Source of the DNA: Rhodospirillaceae bacterium
GTDB taxonomy: Bacteria > Pseudomonadota > Alphaproteobacteria > CADEGL01
NCBI GenBank assembly: GCA_018699755.1
Contig: JABIRQ010000282.1
Location: 1-8,568 of the forward strand
Direction: 5' to 3'
DNA: 8,568 nt
Part shown: positions 1 through 5,385 of the stretch, in pieces
Position numbering within the stretch: position 1 is the first letter of the stretch
Layout: every line of letters begins with the position of its first letter
Program-made: the position numbers and the translations under genes
Notes under the pieces: model-generated
Seen by the model: only the letters and a program-made list of their open reading frames with translations
Told to the model about the DNA's origin: nothing
The model's database searches: none

Positions 1-1
1 C

Positions 2-1027
2 CAATGCCTGATCGTGGCGGAAGACCAGGACGATCCCGTCTGGATCGGCCGTGCCCAGGATGCGGCCGGCGCGCGGATCACCACCTGGCTCCCCGCCGAT
101 GCCGTGATCGGCTATCCCGATCGCTACGTGCAATCGACCGAGCGCCATCCCATGGATTTCGTCGCGGGCCTGCTGGTGGAGCGGGGCTGGGACAAGGCGC
201 GGATCGGGACCGAACAGGACGTTTATTATTTCAACGCGGCCTGTCAGAAGGCCCTGGAAGCGGGCCTGCCGAACGCCGAATTCGCCGACGCGACTTTGCT
301 GGTGAACTGGGAGCGGGCGGTGAAATCCGATGCCGAGGTCGCCCATCTGCGCGTTGCCGGGCAGATCATGGAGCGGGTGATGGACGCGGCCCTGGAGGCG
401 GCCGTGCCGGGCGCGCGCCAGTCGGCCGTGGCGGCGGCGGCCCTGCGCGCCATGCCGCGGGGCACGCCCGAGCATGGCGGCGAGTATCCCGGCCTGCTGC
501 CGCCCTTGCTGCCGACCGGGGAAAGTTCGGGCGCGCCGCACCTGACATGGACCGACCGGCCTTACCAGCGGGACGAGATGGCGGTTTTCGAACTGGGTGC
601 TGTGCGCCATCGCTATCACTCGCCCATGGTGCGCTCCGCCTGGCTGGGCGATCCACCGGACCGGGTCGCGGACCTCGCCAGCATCGTGGCCGAGGGGCTG
701 GAAGCGGCCTTGGACACGGCCCGGCCCGGCGTGGCGGCGGAGGACGTGTCCGAGGCATGGCGGGAAGTGACCGCGCGCCACGGGCTCGAAAAGAAATCCC
801 GGCTCGGCTATTCCGTCGGCCTCGGCTATCCGCCCGATTGGGGCGAGCACACGATCAGCCTGCGCGCCGGCGACCGGACCGAACTGCGGCCGAACATGGC
901 CTTCCACGCTATCGCCTCGCTCCGACGCGACGAGGTGACCTGCAAGATGAGCGAAGCGTTCCTGATTACCGAAACCGGTGCGGAGACCCTGGCGAGGGTG
1001 CCGCGCGAACTGTTCACGAGACACTAG
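2..1027 (+). CDS. M24/creatinase-fold hydrolase, DoeA (ectoine hydrolase)-like, copy 1; 5' end outside window
   Basis: The frame is open to the window edge (first visible residues QCLIVAED), and these align with residues 51-58 of the downstream paralog, so roughly 50 N-terminal residues and the start codon lie off the window. The M at base 14 is internal. The visible part covers the end of the N-terminal creatinase domain (IGYPDRYVQSTERHPMD) and the whole C-terminal pita-bread domain (APHLTW, RYHSPMVRS, PPDWGEHTISLR). M24 enzymes normally bind two metals through D, D, H, E, E; by hand alignment these positions are mostly replaced here (second Asp by Pro, His by Tyr). That matches creatinase-like C-N hydrolases better than peptidases. 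It lies 42 bp upstream of a same-strand paralog, so the two are probably co-transcribed. It has diverged further than copy 2 near the C-terminus (EVTCKMSE in place of WGIEISE). The family call is firm; the substrate (ectoine or a related cyclic amidine/amide) is inference. Confidence 0.85.
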   Translation, partial: QCLIVAEDQDDPVWIGRAQDAAGARITTWLPADAVIGYPDRYVQSTERHPMDFVAGLLVERGWDKARIGTEQDVYYFNAACQKALEAGLPNAEFADATLLVNWERAVKSDAEVAHLRVAGQIMERVMDAALEAAVPGARQSAVAAAALRAMPRGTPEHGGEYPGLLPPLLPTGESSGAPHLTWTDRPYQRDEMAVFELGAVRHRYHSPMVRSAWLGDPPDRVADLASIVAEGLEAALDTARPGVAAEDVSEAWREVTARHGLEKKSRLGYSVGLGYPPDWGEHTISLRAGDRTELRPNMAFHAIASLRRDEVTCKMSEAFLITETGAETLARVPRELFTRH

Positions 1028-1069
1028 AAACCGACCGATGACGAGACACCAAGGGGCACGGAGGCGGCG

Positions 1070-2242
1070 ATGACGACGTTTGAGCGCAGCGAATACCTGG
1101 ACCGGATGGCGCGGACCAAGAAGCGTATGGCGGCGGCGGGGCTCGACCTGCTGCTGGTCAACGATCCGGCCAACATATGCTATCTCTCGGGCTACAACGC
1201 TTGGTCCTACTACACCCATCAGATCCTGGTGGTTTCGCCCGATGCCGAGGAGCCGATCTGGATCGGCCGCGGTATGGACGCGACCTGCGGCCACGTGACC
1301 TGTTGGACCAAGCACGAGAATATCGTCGGCTATCCCGATCCCTACGTGCAATCGACCGAGCGCCATCCGATGGACTGGATGAGCCAATGGCTGACCGACC
1401 GGGGCTGGGGCGGCGGCACGATCGGCGTCGAGATGGACAGCTATTTCTATTCGGCCCTGGCCCATAAGCGCCTGCAGGCCGGCCTGCCCAACGCCAAGTT
1501 CCAGGATGCGACCGGTCTGGTGAACTGGGTCCGGGTGATCAAATCGCCGGCCGAGATCGGTTTGATGGAGAAGGCCGGCAGGCTGGTCGAATTGGCCATG
1601 AACGCCGCGGTCGACAATATCGAGCCCGGCAACCGGGAATGCGACGCGGTCGGCGAAATCCTCTATGCCGGGATCAAGGGCACGGAGGAATTCGGCGGCG
1701 ACTACGCGGCGATCATGCCGCTCCTGCCGACGGGCGAGGGCATGGCGGCCCCGCATCTGACCTGGTCGGACAAGACATTCGAAACCGGCAACGGCACGGT
1801 GATCGAGATTGCCGGCTGTTTCGAGCGTTACCACTGCCCGATGGCGCGCACAGTCTATCTGGGCAAGCCGCCCAAGGACCTCGCCGATTCCACGAAGGTG
1901 GTGAACGAGGGCCTGGCGGCCGCGCTCGACGCGGCCAAGCCGGGCGCCACCGCCGAGGCGGTCGAGGCCGCCTGGCGCGGCGTTATCGCCAAGCACGGCA
2001 TCGTCAAGGAATCGCGGATCGGCTATTCCACCGGCCTGAATTTTCCGCCCGACTGGGGCGAGCACACGATCAGCCTGCGCCCCGGCGACAAGACCGTGCT
2101 CGAGCCGGGCATGACCTTGCACTGCATCCCCGGCGTCTGGGGCGACGGCTGGGGCATCGAAATCAGCGAATGCTTCCAGGTGACCGACAATGGCGCCCAA
2201 CCCTTCGCCAGCTATCCTCGCGAACTGGTGGTGAAGGGGTAG
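1070..2242 (+). CDS. M24/creatinase-fold hydrolase, DoeA (ectoine hydrolase)-like, copy 2
   Basis: A 390-aa cytoplasmic protein, complete, close to the usual 390-400 aa of creatinase/DoeA-type enzymes. The start ATG has a GGAGG five bases upstream (1060-1064). Residues about 1-150 form the N-terminal creatinase domain (NDPANICYLSGY, GYPDPYVQSTERHPMD); about 160-390 form the catalytic pita-bread fold. His229 (APHLTW) fits the conserved active-site His. The positions that bind metal in M24 peptidases read Glu246, Pro257, Tyr319 and Ile353, so a normal dinuclear centre is unlikely. The VQSTERHPMD and PPDWGEHTISLRPGD signatures are, as I recall the family, typical of ectoine hydrolase DoeA, which opens the ectoine ring to N-acetyl-diaminobutyrate. 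No doeB/doeC or ectoine transporter is visible here, so ectoine remains a hypothesis. It could be any creatinase-like amidohydrolase of osmolyte or guanidino-compound catabolism. Confidence 0.9.
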   Translation: MTTFERSEYLDRMARTKKRMAAAGLDLLLVNDPANICYLSGYNAWSYYTHQILVVSPDAEEPIWIGRGMDATCGHVTCWTKHENIVGYPDPYVQSTERHPMDWMSQWLTDRGWGGGTIGVEMDSYFYSALAHKRLQAGLPNAKFQDATGLVNWVRVIKSPAEIGLMEKAGRLVELAMNAAVDNIEPGNRECDAVGEILYAGIKGTEEFGGDYAAIMPLLPTGEGMAAPHLTWSDKTFETGNGTVIEIAGCFERYHCPMARTVYLGKPPKDLADSTKVVNEGLAAALDAAKPGATAEAVEAAWRGVIAKHGIVKESRIGYSTGLNFPPDWGEHTISLRPGDKTVLEPGMTLHCIPGVWGDGWGIEISECFQVTDNGAQPFASYPRELVVKG

Positions 2243-2270
2243 GCGGCTTGATTTGCTCGGCGAGGGCGAA

Positions 2271-2322
2271 CCCCTCACCCGGCTCGGCTTCGCCTCGCCA
2301 CCCTCTCTCTGTGGGAGAGGGT
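2271..2322. repeat. REP-type palindromic element, first of an inverted pair
   Basis: It starts CCCCTCACCC, continues through GGCTCGGCTTCGCC and ends with a strong hairpin at 2301-2321: nine-base arms (CCCTCTCTC / GGGAGAGGG, one G-T wobble) around TGT. The same two blocks, CCCTCACCC and CCCTCTCCC, recur in reverse orientation at 2346-2360 plus 4698-4748, giving a BIME-like convergent pair. It sits 28 bp after the stop of the M24 gene and could act as a transcription-ending hairpin between convergent genes. Confidence 0.75.
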
Positions 2323-2345
2323 TCTTGCGAGTGCCAGATTTGAAG

Positions 2346-2360
2346 CCCTCTCCCATAGGG
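2346..2360. repeat. Left fragment of second REP palindrome, interrupted by insertion
   Basis: CCCTCTCCCATAGGG is the left part of a palindrome whose remainder (AGAGGG and the rest of the REP) lies at 4707-4748, beyond the inserted element. Joining 2360 to 4707 restores a perfect palindrome with nine-base arms around ATA. Bases 2352-2360 are also the left copy of the target duplication. Confidence 0.75.
2352..2360. repeat. Target-site duplication, left copy (CCCATAGGG)
   Basis: CCCATAGGG occurs here and again at 4698-4706, directly bordering the inverted ends of the element. Because the target is itself palindromic (CCC..GGG) and the ends begin with G, the exact length cannot be fixed: 8 bp (usual for IS1595-type elements) and 9 bp both fit. 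Confidence 0.7.
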
Positions 2361-2384
2361 GGTAATGGGATACTTAAGTACACA
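2358..2384 (+). repeat. Left inverted terminal repeat of the IS element
   Basis: Pattern GGGGGTAATnnnATACTT followed by a CACA at the inner end. It matches the reverse complement of 4674-4700 at 21 of 27 positions. The outermost three G probably belong to the target copy, leaving GGTAAT as the true tip. Confidence 0.75.
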
Positions 2385-2553
2385 GAACCCGATTGAGGTG
2401 ACGCCTGCGATGGTGGACGCAGGCGTTGCCGTATATCGAAGGTGGGAGGCGGAAGCCGAATATAACGGTGGATCGGCCGCGCTGGACAGCGATGTGGAGG
2501 GCTTGGTTCGCGCTGTTCTATGTGAGGTGAACGTCAAGCCCGAGGTCGCGTAA
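2365..2553 (+). CDS. Small hypothetical protein at the left end of the IS element (62 aa)
   Basis: This protein resembles short alphaproteobacterial proteins of the type ITPxMxEAG...VVRAVYxAM (here VTPAMVDAGVAVYRRW ... DVEGLVRAVLCEV); that resemblance is from memory and has no known function attached. The first ATG lies inside the terminal repeat, only two bases after a G run, which is a poor ribosome-site spacing. An in-frame GTG at 2398 or ATG at 2410 is a realistic alternative, giving 51 or 47 aa. The 3' end overlaps the antisense HEPN-like gene by 36 bp. No membrane segment or catalytic motif is visible. It may be expressed from the element end or from readthrough of the chromosomal M24 genes. 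Confidence 0.5.
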   Translation: MGYLSTQNPIEVTPAMVDAGVAVYRRWEAEAEYNGGSAALDSDVEGLVRAVLCEVNVKPEVA

Positions 2554-3003
2554 CAGGTTCTCTAGGGCTTCTGCTTCAACCACCATGTCTCTTGCGGCGC
2601 GGTTGAGTTTATCTGCGTCCCATTCTTCTTCGTTGTGTTCGTTGCCCAACACTTGGATTTTTCCGCGAGCCTTAACGCCAGCTGGCTTGATCGATCCGGG
2701 TTTTCTGCCCTCTACCCAGACCCCGTGGGCTACTTTGTTCCTGGTTTTGTTTAATCGCTCGATCTCTATGACGTGTGGGGCAAAGAGCTTGTCACTGCCG
2801 GATGCCTCGGCCAAAACACGGAACAAGTCCCGTTTTTTGGGGTATTCCAGTAGTGCGGTCACTAGCCCATCGAACTGCATGGGAAGATCCAAATGTGCTT
2901 CAATCGCGCAGTCGATGACGTTTTCGAGGCTGTTCCAAGCGGCGATGATTCGCCCAAACGCTAGGGCGTGTGCGTTCGTTAGAGGATCATAGAGAAATCG
3001 CAT
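2518..3003 (-). CDS. HEPN-like hypothetical protein carried by the IS element (161 aa)
   Basis: A mostly helical, soluble protein. Residues 14-40 (LAFGRIIAAWNSLENVIDCAIEAHL) look like the first long helix of HEPN-type families. Residues 88-93 read RNKVAH, an R-x4-H motif with Asn after Arg, which is the signature of RNase-type HEPN domains found in many toxins and CRISPR effectors. A Lys/Gly-rich linker (about 99-117) and a further helix (131-154) follow. The start ATG (3001-3003) is read from the CATG that also starts the small gene on the other strand; its ribosome site is weak. It is the lower-GC cargo of the element. RNase activity, a toxin role or a role in transposition are all inferences; a non-catalytic HEPN-fold protein is possible. 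The sequence was not compared with any database. Confidence 0.7.
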   Translation of the reverse strand: MRFLYDPLTNAHALAFGRIIAAWNSLENVIDCAIEAHLDLPMQFDGLVTALLEYPKKRDLFRVLAEASGSDKLFAPHVIEIERLNKTRNKVAHGVWVEGRKPGSIKPAGVKARGKIQVLGNEHNEEEWDADKLNRAARDMVVEAEALENLLRDLGLDVHLT

Positions 3004-3148
3004 GGCTCAATCAGACAGTGAAGACGACAAATGTAGGGATGAAGTTCTGCGGCGGATGTTGAACACGCCGCCGAAACCGCGCAAGAAACCTAAGACAAGC
3101 GCCCCAGAATCGCGCCCCAGTTCAAAGTCCAAGGAGCAAGAGCAATGA
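3002..3148 (+). CDS. Small basic hypothetical protein, 48 aa, RMLNTPPKP motif
   Basis: A short gene, ATG to TGA, encoding an acidic start (SDSEDDK), a central DEVLRRMLNTPPKPRKKPK segment, and a Ser/Lys-rich hydrophilic tail. The RRMLNTPPKP core matches, from memory, a widespread class of very small alphaproteobacterial hypothetical proteins with no assigned function, and that is why I call it despite its length. Its ATG overlaps, base for base in CATG, the start codon of the divergent HEPN-like gene, so the two must share promoter and leader space inside each other's coding sequence. Its 3' end overlaps the antisense membrane protein gene by 59 bp. A role as a small partner or antidote for the HEPN-like protein would be speculation. 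Confidence 0.6.
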   Translation: MAQSDSEDDKCRDEVLRRMLNTPPKPRKKPKTSAPESRPSSKSKEQEQ

Positions 3149-3392
3149 TTGCAGATATCGCGGCGATAATTGCGGCAATCGCCGCAATCCATGCTGCGAT
3201 CTTCGCGCTTCGGGCAATGCGAATCTGTTCCCGGCTTGAGGAGTCCAATCGCTGATTCGCGCGGTACTCCAACCATTCTCGAGCTAAAAACATATCGAGT
3301 CCGCCGAGTTGTTGGAGGGCCAGCTTTTGGCGGATCACGACTTCACCTTGGGCCTCAAGATGAGCCCATTTAGGGTTTGGTGTTACGGTCAT
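3090..3392 (-). CDS. Small single-pass membrane protein of the IS element (100 aa)
   Basis: Residues 1-60 are hydrophilic and charged (HLEAQGEVVIRQKLALQQLG, AREWLEYRAN, SSREQIRIARSAK), followed by one strongly hydrophobic Ala/Ile segment at about 64-88 and a short tail. This looks like a C-terminally anchored inner-membrane protein with a cytoplasmic helical head. I chose ATG 3392 (MTVTPNPKWAHLEAQGE) because the 14 residues before it from the upstream ATG at 3434 look unconserved in character; neither start has a good ribosome site. It lies 60 bp after the transposase on the same strand and may be co-transcribed with it. Function is unknown. The hydrophobic segment is also hydrophobic when read on the other strand. 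Confidence 0.6.
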   Translation of the reverse strand: MTVTPNPKWAHLEAQGEVVIRQKLALQQLGGLDMFLAREWLEYRANQRLDSSSREQIRIARSAKIAAWIAAIAAIIAAISAIIALAPWTLNWGAILGRLS

Positions 3393-3452
3393 CGTCGCAA
3401 GTTTCGCACAATCTTGGCGAGCACGACACGCCATTGGCGACGGGTGTAGCGT

Positions 3453-4397
3453 CTATGCGCGCGCTTCCCGGCTATCAGGCCGCCGATAGGTGAGGCGTTT
3501 GCCTTCGATGCCAGCAAGAGCGGCGTTCATGCGCTGGTGATCGTCAACGCCGAGCGCGGAACGGTGGTTGTATCGGAAGTCGAACTCGCCAAGGTAGCGC
3601 TTCAAATGCTGCTGCGAGACATGGTGATAGACGCCCGTGATGCCGCGCTTGAGGATGCTGAAATAGCCCTCGATGGTATTCGAGTGCGCGTCGCCTCGAA
3701 CATATTCGGCGATGCCGTGGTTGACCGTTTCATGGCGCGCGAACTCCGGGCCGATGATGCGGTACTGGCCCGCGTCGTCGGTCATGAGGACTGACTTGCG
3801 GCTGACCTGAGTAACGAGGATCGGGCGCAACGTCTTGGCGTTGACCGCAGGCACATGGAACGAGCGAACGTGCCCGCCGCGCTCGACCAGGGAGAAGGCA
3901 ATCTCCTTGCCGACCGCACCGATGTTCTTCGGATTGCGCTTGGACTTGTGCTTGTTGCGCTCCTTGCCGCCGATCACGGTTTCGTCGGCCTCGACGGTCT
4001 TGCCCTCGCCACCAAGCGGGCCGGGGTTAAGTTCGCGCATGGACTCGCGGATGCGGTGCGCCATGAACCAAGCCGACTTGTAGGTGATGCCGAGCATACG
4101 GTGGAGTTGGTGCGCGCTCATGCCCTTCTTTGAGGACGTGAGCAACTGTGTCGCCAGAACCCACTTGTGCAACGGGATATGGCTGCGCTCGTACAAGGTG
4201 CCGACACGCACCGTGAACTTCTTGCGGCAGTCCTTGCAGTGATACCAGCCGGGCTTTGCCGTCTTGCCGCCCAGAACGTTGACGGTCTCCATCTGCCCGC
4301 AGAAGGGACACACCGGCCCATCGGGCCAGCGGATCGCCTCGATATGCTCGCGGGCGGCCGTTTCATCGTTGAAGATAGGATTAGTGAGGTCAGTCAT
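3453..4397 (-). CDS. IS1595-family (ISXO2-like) DDE transposase, intact
   Basis: A 314-aa transposase. Residues 1-27 (MTDLTNPIFNDETAAREHIE...RWPDGP) are the usual family N-terminus, which fixes the start at ATG 4397; the frame stays open 55 codons upstream but that stretch is not transposase-like. A zinc ribbon uses Cys30, Cys33, Cys54 and Cys57. A helix-turn-helix-like segment follows at about 94-117 (SAHQLHRMLGITYKSAWFMAHRIR region). The RNase H-fold catalytic core has Asp138 (EADETVIGGK), Asp207/Asp208 (MTDDAGQY) and Asn240/Glu243 with Lys250 (HSNTIEGYFSILKRG). The C-terminal YHHVSQQHLKRYLGEFDFRYNHR is characteristic. No frameshift or internal stop is seen, so it should be active on the inverted ends at 2358 and 4700. 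It lies 32 bp downstream of a small same-strand gene. Confidence 0.95.
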   Translation of the reverse strand: MTDLTNPIFNDETAAREHIEAIRWPDGPVCPFCGQMETVNVLGGKTAKPGWYHCKDCRKKFTVRVGTLYERSHIPLHKWVLATQLLTSSKKGMSAHQLHRMLGITYKSAWFMAHRIRESMRELNPGPLGGEGKTVEADETVIGGKERNKHKSKRNPKNIGAVGKEIAFSLVERGGHVRSFHVPAVNAKTLRPILVTQVSRKSVLMTDDAGQYRIIGPEFARHETVNHGIAEYVRGDAHSNTIEGYFSILKRGITGVYHHVSQQHLKRYLGEFDFRYNHRSALGVDDHQRMNAALAGIEGKRLTYRRPDSREARA

Positions 4398-4429
4398 GAG
4401 TTGGAACCAGAAGTTAGGGCTATGGTTGG

Positions 4430-4627
4430 CTAAAGCCGTGCTGATCCTGACGAGGAACGGACGGTTCGCAGATATTCTTCCAAGTCTGCCGACAATCGCC
4501 GGGCGTCGTCTCTTGATAGCGTCACGGTCCGTTGATGACCTTCCACCCGGAACGCTACGCAAAGGTCATTGGGCCGTGTGGTCGCAGGGCTGATGGTTAG
4601 AAATTCCCAGCGGGGTTCGTCAGTCAT
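4430..4627 (-). CDS. Small hypothetical protein upstream of the transposase (65 aa)
   Basis: Sequence MTDEPRWEFLTISPATTRPN followed by an amphipathic strand and helix (VEGHQRTVTLSRDDARRLSADLEEYLRTV). It is soluble, with no membrane segment or catalytic motif, and I do not recognise its function. ATG 4627 is preferred because GGAGGT lies eight bases upstream; a GTG at 4633 is only two bases from it. This is one of the clearest ribosome sites inside the element. It is the first gene from the right end and lies 32 bp upstream of the transposase, so it may be co-transcribed with it or set its expression. The coding pattern and ribosome site support it as real. Confidence 0.6.
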   Translation of the reverse strand: MTDEPRWEFLTISPATTRPNDLCVAFRVEGHQRTVTLSRDDARRLSADLEEYLRTVRSSSGSARL

Positions 4628-4673
4628 GGCCACTTACCTCCAAAGCGTTGATAGCAATGTGCCATTTCGCCTT

Positions 4674-4700
4674 TGTGCAGTCAAGTATATAATTACCCCC
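4674..4700 (-). repeat. Right inverted terminal repeat of the IS element
   Basis: Reads on the minus strand as GGGGGTAATTATATACTT and then TGCACA at the inner end. It pairs with 2358-2384 at 21 of 27 positions; mismatches cluster at positions 10-12 and at 19, 21 and 23. The outer CCC is probably part of the target copy. Confidence 0.75.
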
Positions 4701-4748
4701 ATAGGGAGAGGGAGGGGCCCGTCGCGTTAGCGATGGGAGGGTGAGGGG
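4698..4748. repeat. Right target copy and remainder of the interrupted REP palindrome
   Basis: Bases 4698-4706 repeat the CCCATAGGG of the left junction. From 4707 on come AGAGGG, a second hairpin at 4718-4737 (CCCGTCGC / GCGATGGG around GTTA, one wobble) and GGGTGAGGGG, the reverse complement of the CCCCTCACCC that opens the first REP at 2271. The complete unit was therefore an inverted partner of 2271-2322 before the insertion. It ends 24 bp from the def stop and may serve as its terminator. Confidence 0.7.
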
Positions 4749-4771
4749 TCCTCTCTGTCCGGGTTGCTATC

Positions 4772-5329
4772 CTAAGCGAAATCCTCCGCCGCCCAGGGCA
4801 TGGCCGGGGTTTTGAGACCCAACTCGGAATCGAAGGTCAGCAGGGACAGGTCGGTCATCCGCTGGGGGTAGAGGATGCCGTCCAGGTGGTCGTATTCGTG
4901 CTGCAGGACCATGGCCTGGAAGCCCTTGACCTCGGTCTCGATCCGCTTGCCCTCCAGGGTCGAATAGGCGCAGCGGACATGAGTGTGACGCGCCACTTTG
5001 CCGTGCAGGCCGGGAACCGAGAGGCAGCGCTCCCAGTTCATCTTCCGCTCGTCGGAGAGGGGTTCGATCTCCGGGTTAATCAGCACCGTCCAGGGCACCG
5101 GGTCCATTTTCACACCCTCGGGAATCCGGTTTTCCGGCACGTGATAGATGAATACACGTTTGGAGACATAGACCTGGGGCGCGGCGATGCCCGCCCCGTT
5201 GATGTCGATCAGGGTGTCTTTCATGTCTTCGACCAGCTTGGCGACCTCCGGCGCGGTCGGGTCGGCCACCGGCTCCGCCACCTTGAGCAGGATCGGGTTG
5301 CCCATTTTCGCGATCTTCAGAATTGCCAT
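4772..5329 (-). CDS. def: Peptide deformylase
   Basis: A 185-aa cytosolic metalloenzyme that removes the formyl group from the N-terminal methionine of new proteins. All three family motifs are present: GAGIAAPQ (residues 45-52), ERCLSVPG (100-107; Cys102 is a metal ligand) and QHEYDHLDG (143-151; His144 and His148 are ligands, Glu145 catalytic). Motif II has Arg in place of the usual Gly (ERCLS instead of EGCLS), a departure from the common bacterial form. ATG 5329 has AAGGAGC about seven bases upstream. It is the last gene of an apparent minus-strand operon, 53 bp after the Gre-family gene, and is not next to fmt (methionyl-tRNA formyltransferase), its common neighbour, so it may be a second deformylase of the genome. 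Length is normal for the family. Confidence 0.95.
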   Translation of the reverse strand: MAILKIAKMGNPILLKVAEPVADPTAPEVAKLVEDMKDTLIDINGAGIAAPQVYVSKRVFIYHVPENRIPEGVKMDPVPWTVLINPEIEPLSDERKMNWERCLSVPGLHGKVARHTHVRCAYSTLEGKRIETEVKGFQAMVLQHEYDHLDGILYPQRMTDLSLLTFDSELGLKTPAMPWAAEDFA

Positions 5330-5346
5330 GGCAGAGCTCCTTGCTG

Positions 5347-5385
5347 TTGATCGGGGTTGTTAATCGGGGCTATTGATCGGGACTA
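5347..5385. repeat. Three 13-bp tandem repeats between the Gre-family gene and def
   Basis: The units are TTGATCGGGGTTG, TTAATCGGGGCTA and TTGATCGGGACTA, head to tail with no gap. They cover most of the 53-bp gap and include the stop codon of the Gre-family gene (5383-5385). On the coding (minus) strand each unit carries CCCGAT(C/T)AA just upstream of the def ribosome site. Confidence 0.7.

Larger units (their letters stand above)
2361..4697 (-). mobile_element. IS1595-family (ISXO2-like) insertion element with cargo genes
   Basis: About 2.34 kb, bounded by imperfect inverted ends (21 of 27 positions match between 2358-2384 and 4674-4700) and flanked by CCCATAGGG on both sides. It holds an intact 314-aa DDE transposase on the minus strand. 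The transposase would need only about 1 kb; the other 1.2 kb is small cargo ORFs, mostly at the left end and with visibly lower GC than the chromosomal genes on either side. IS1595 elements with passenger genes are known, so the architecture is precedented, but I do not recognise this cargo set. Intact ends, transposase and target duplication suggest a fairly recent insertion that may still be mobile. Boundaries are uncertain by up to about 3 bp. Confidence 0.85.

Noticed and set aside
366..758. Minus-strand 130-aa Pro/Arg-rich frame opposite the first M24 gene
   Set aside because: Shadow frame; composition is that of reversed GC-rich codons, and the sense gene is clearly real.
2271..2360. 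CRISPR-like repeat array
   Set aside because: Only two inverted palindromes, no regular direct repeats or unique spacers; they are REP elements.
3007..3276. Minus-strand 89-aa frame with several Cys residues
   Set aside because: It is antisense to the 48-aa gene and overlaps the better supported 100-aa membrane protein; the Cys spacing does not form a clean zinc motif.
4398..4562. 55-codon N-terminal extension of the transposase
   Set aside because: The standard family N-terminus MTDLTNPIF begins at 4397; the upstream stretch has no family character and overlaps the 65-aa gene in another frame.
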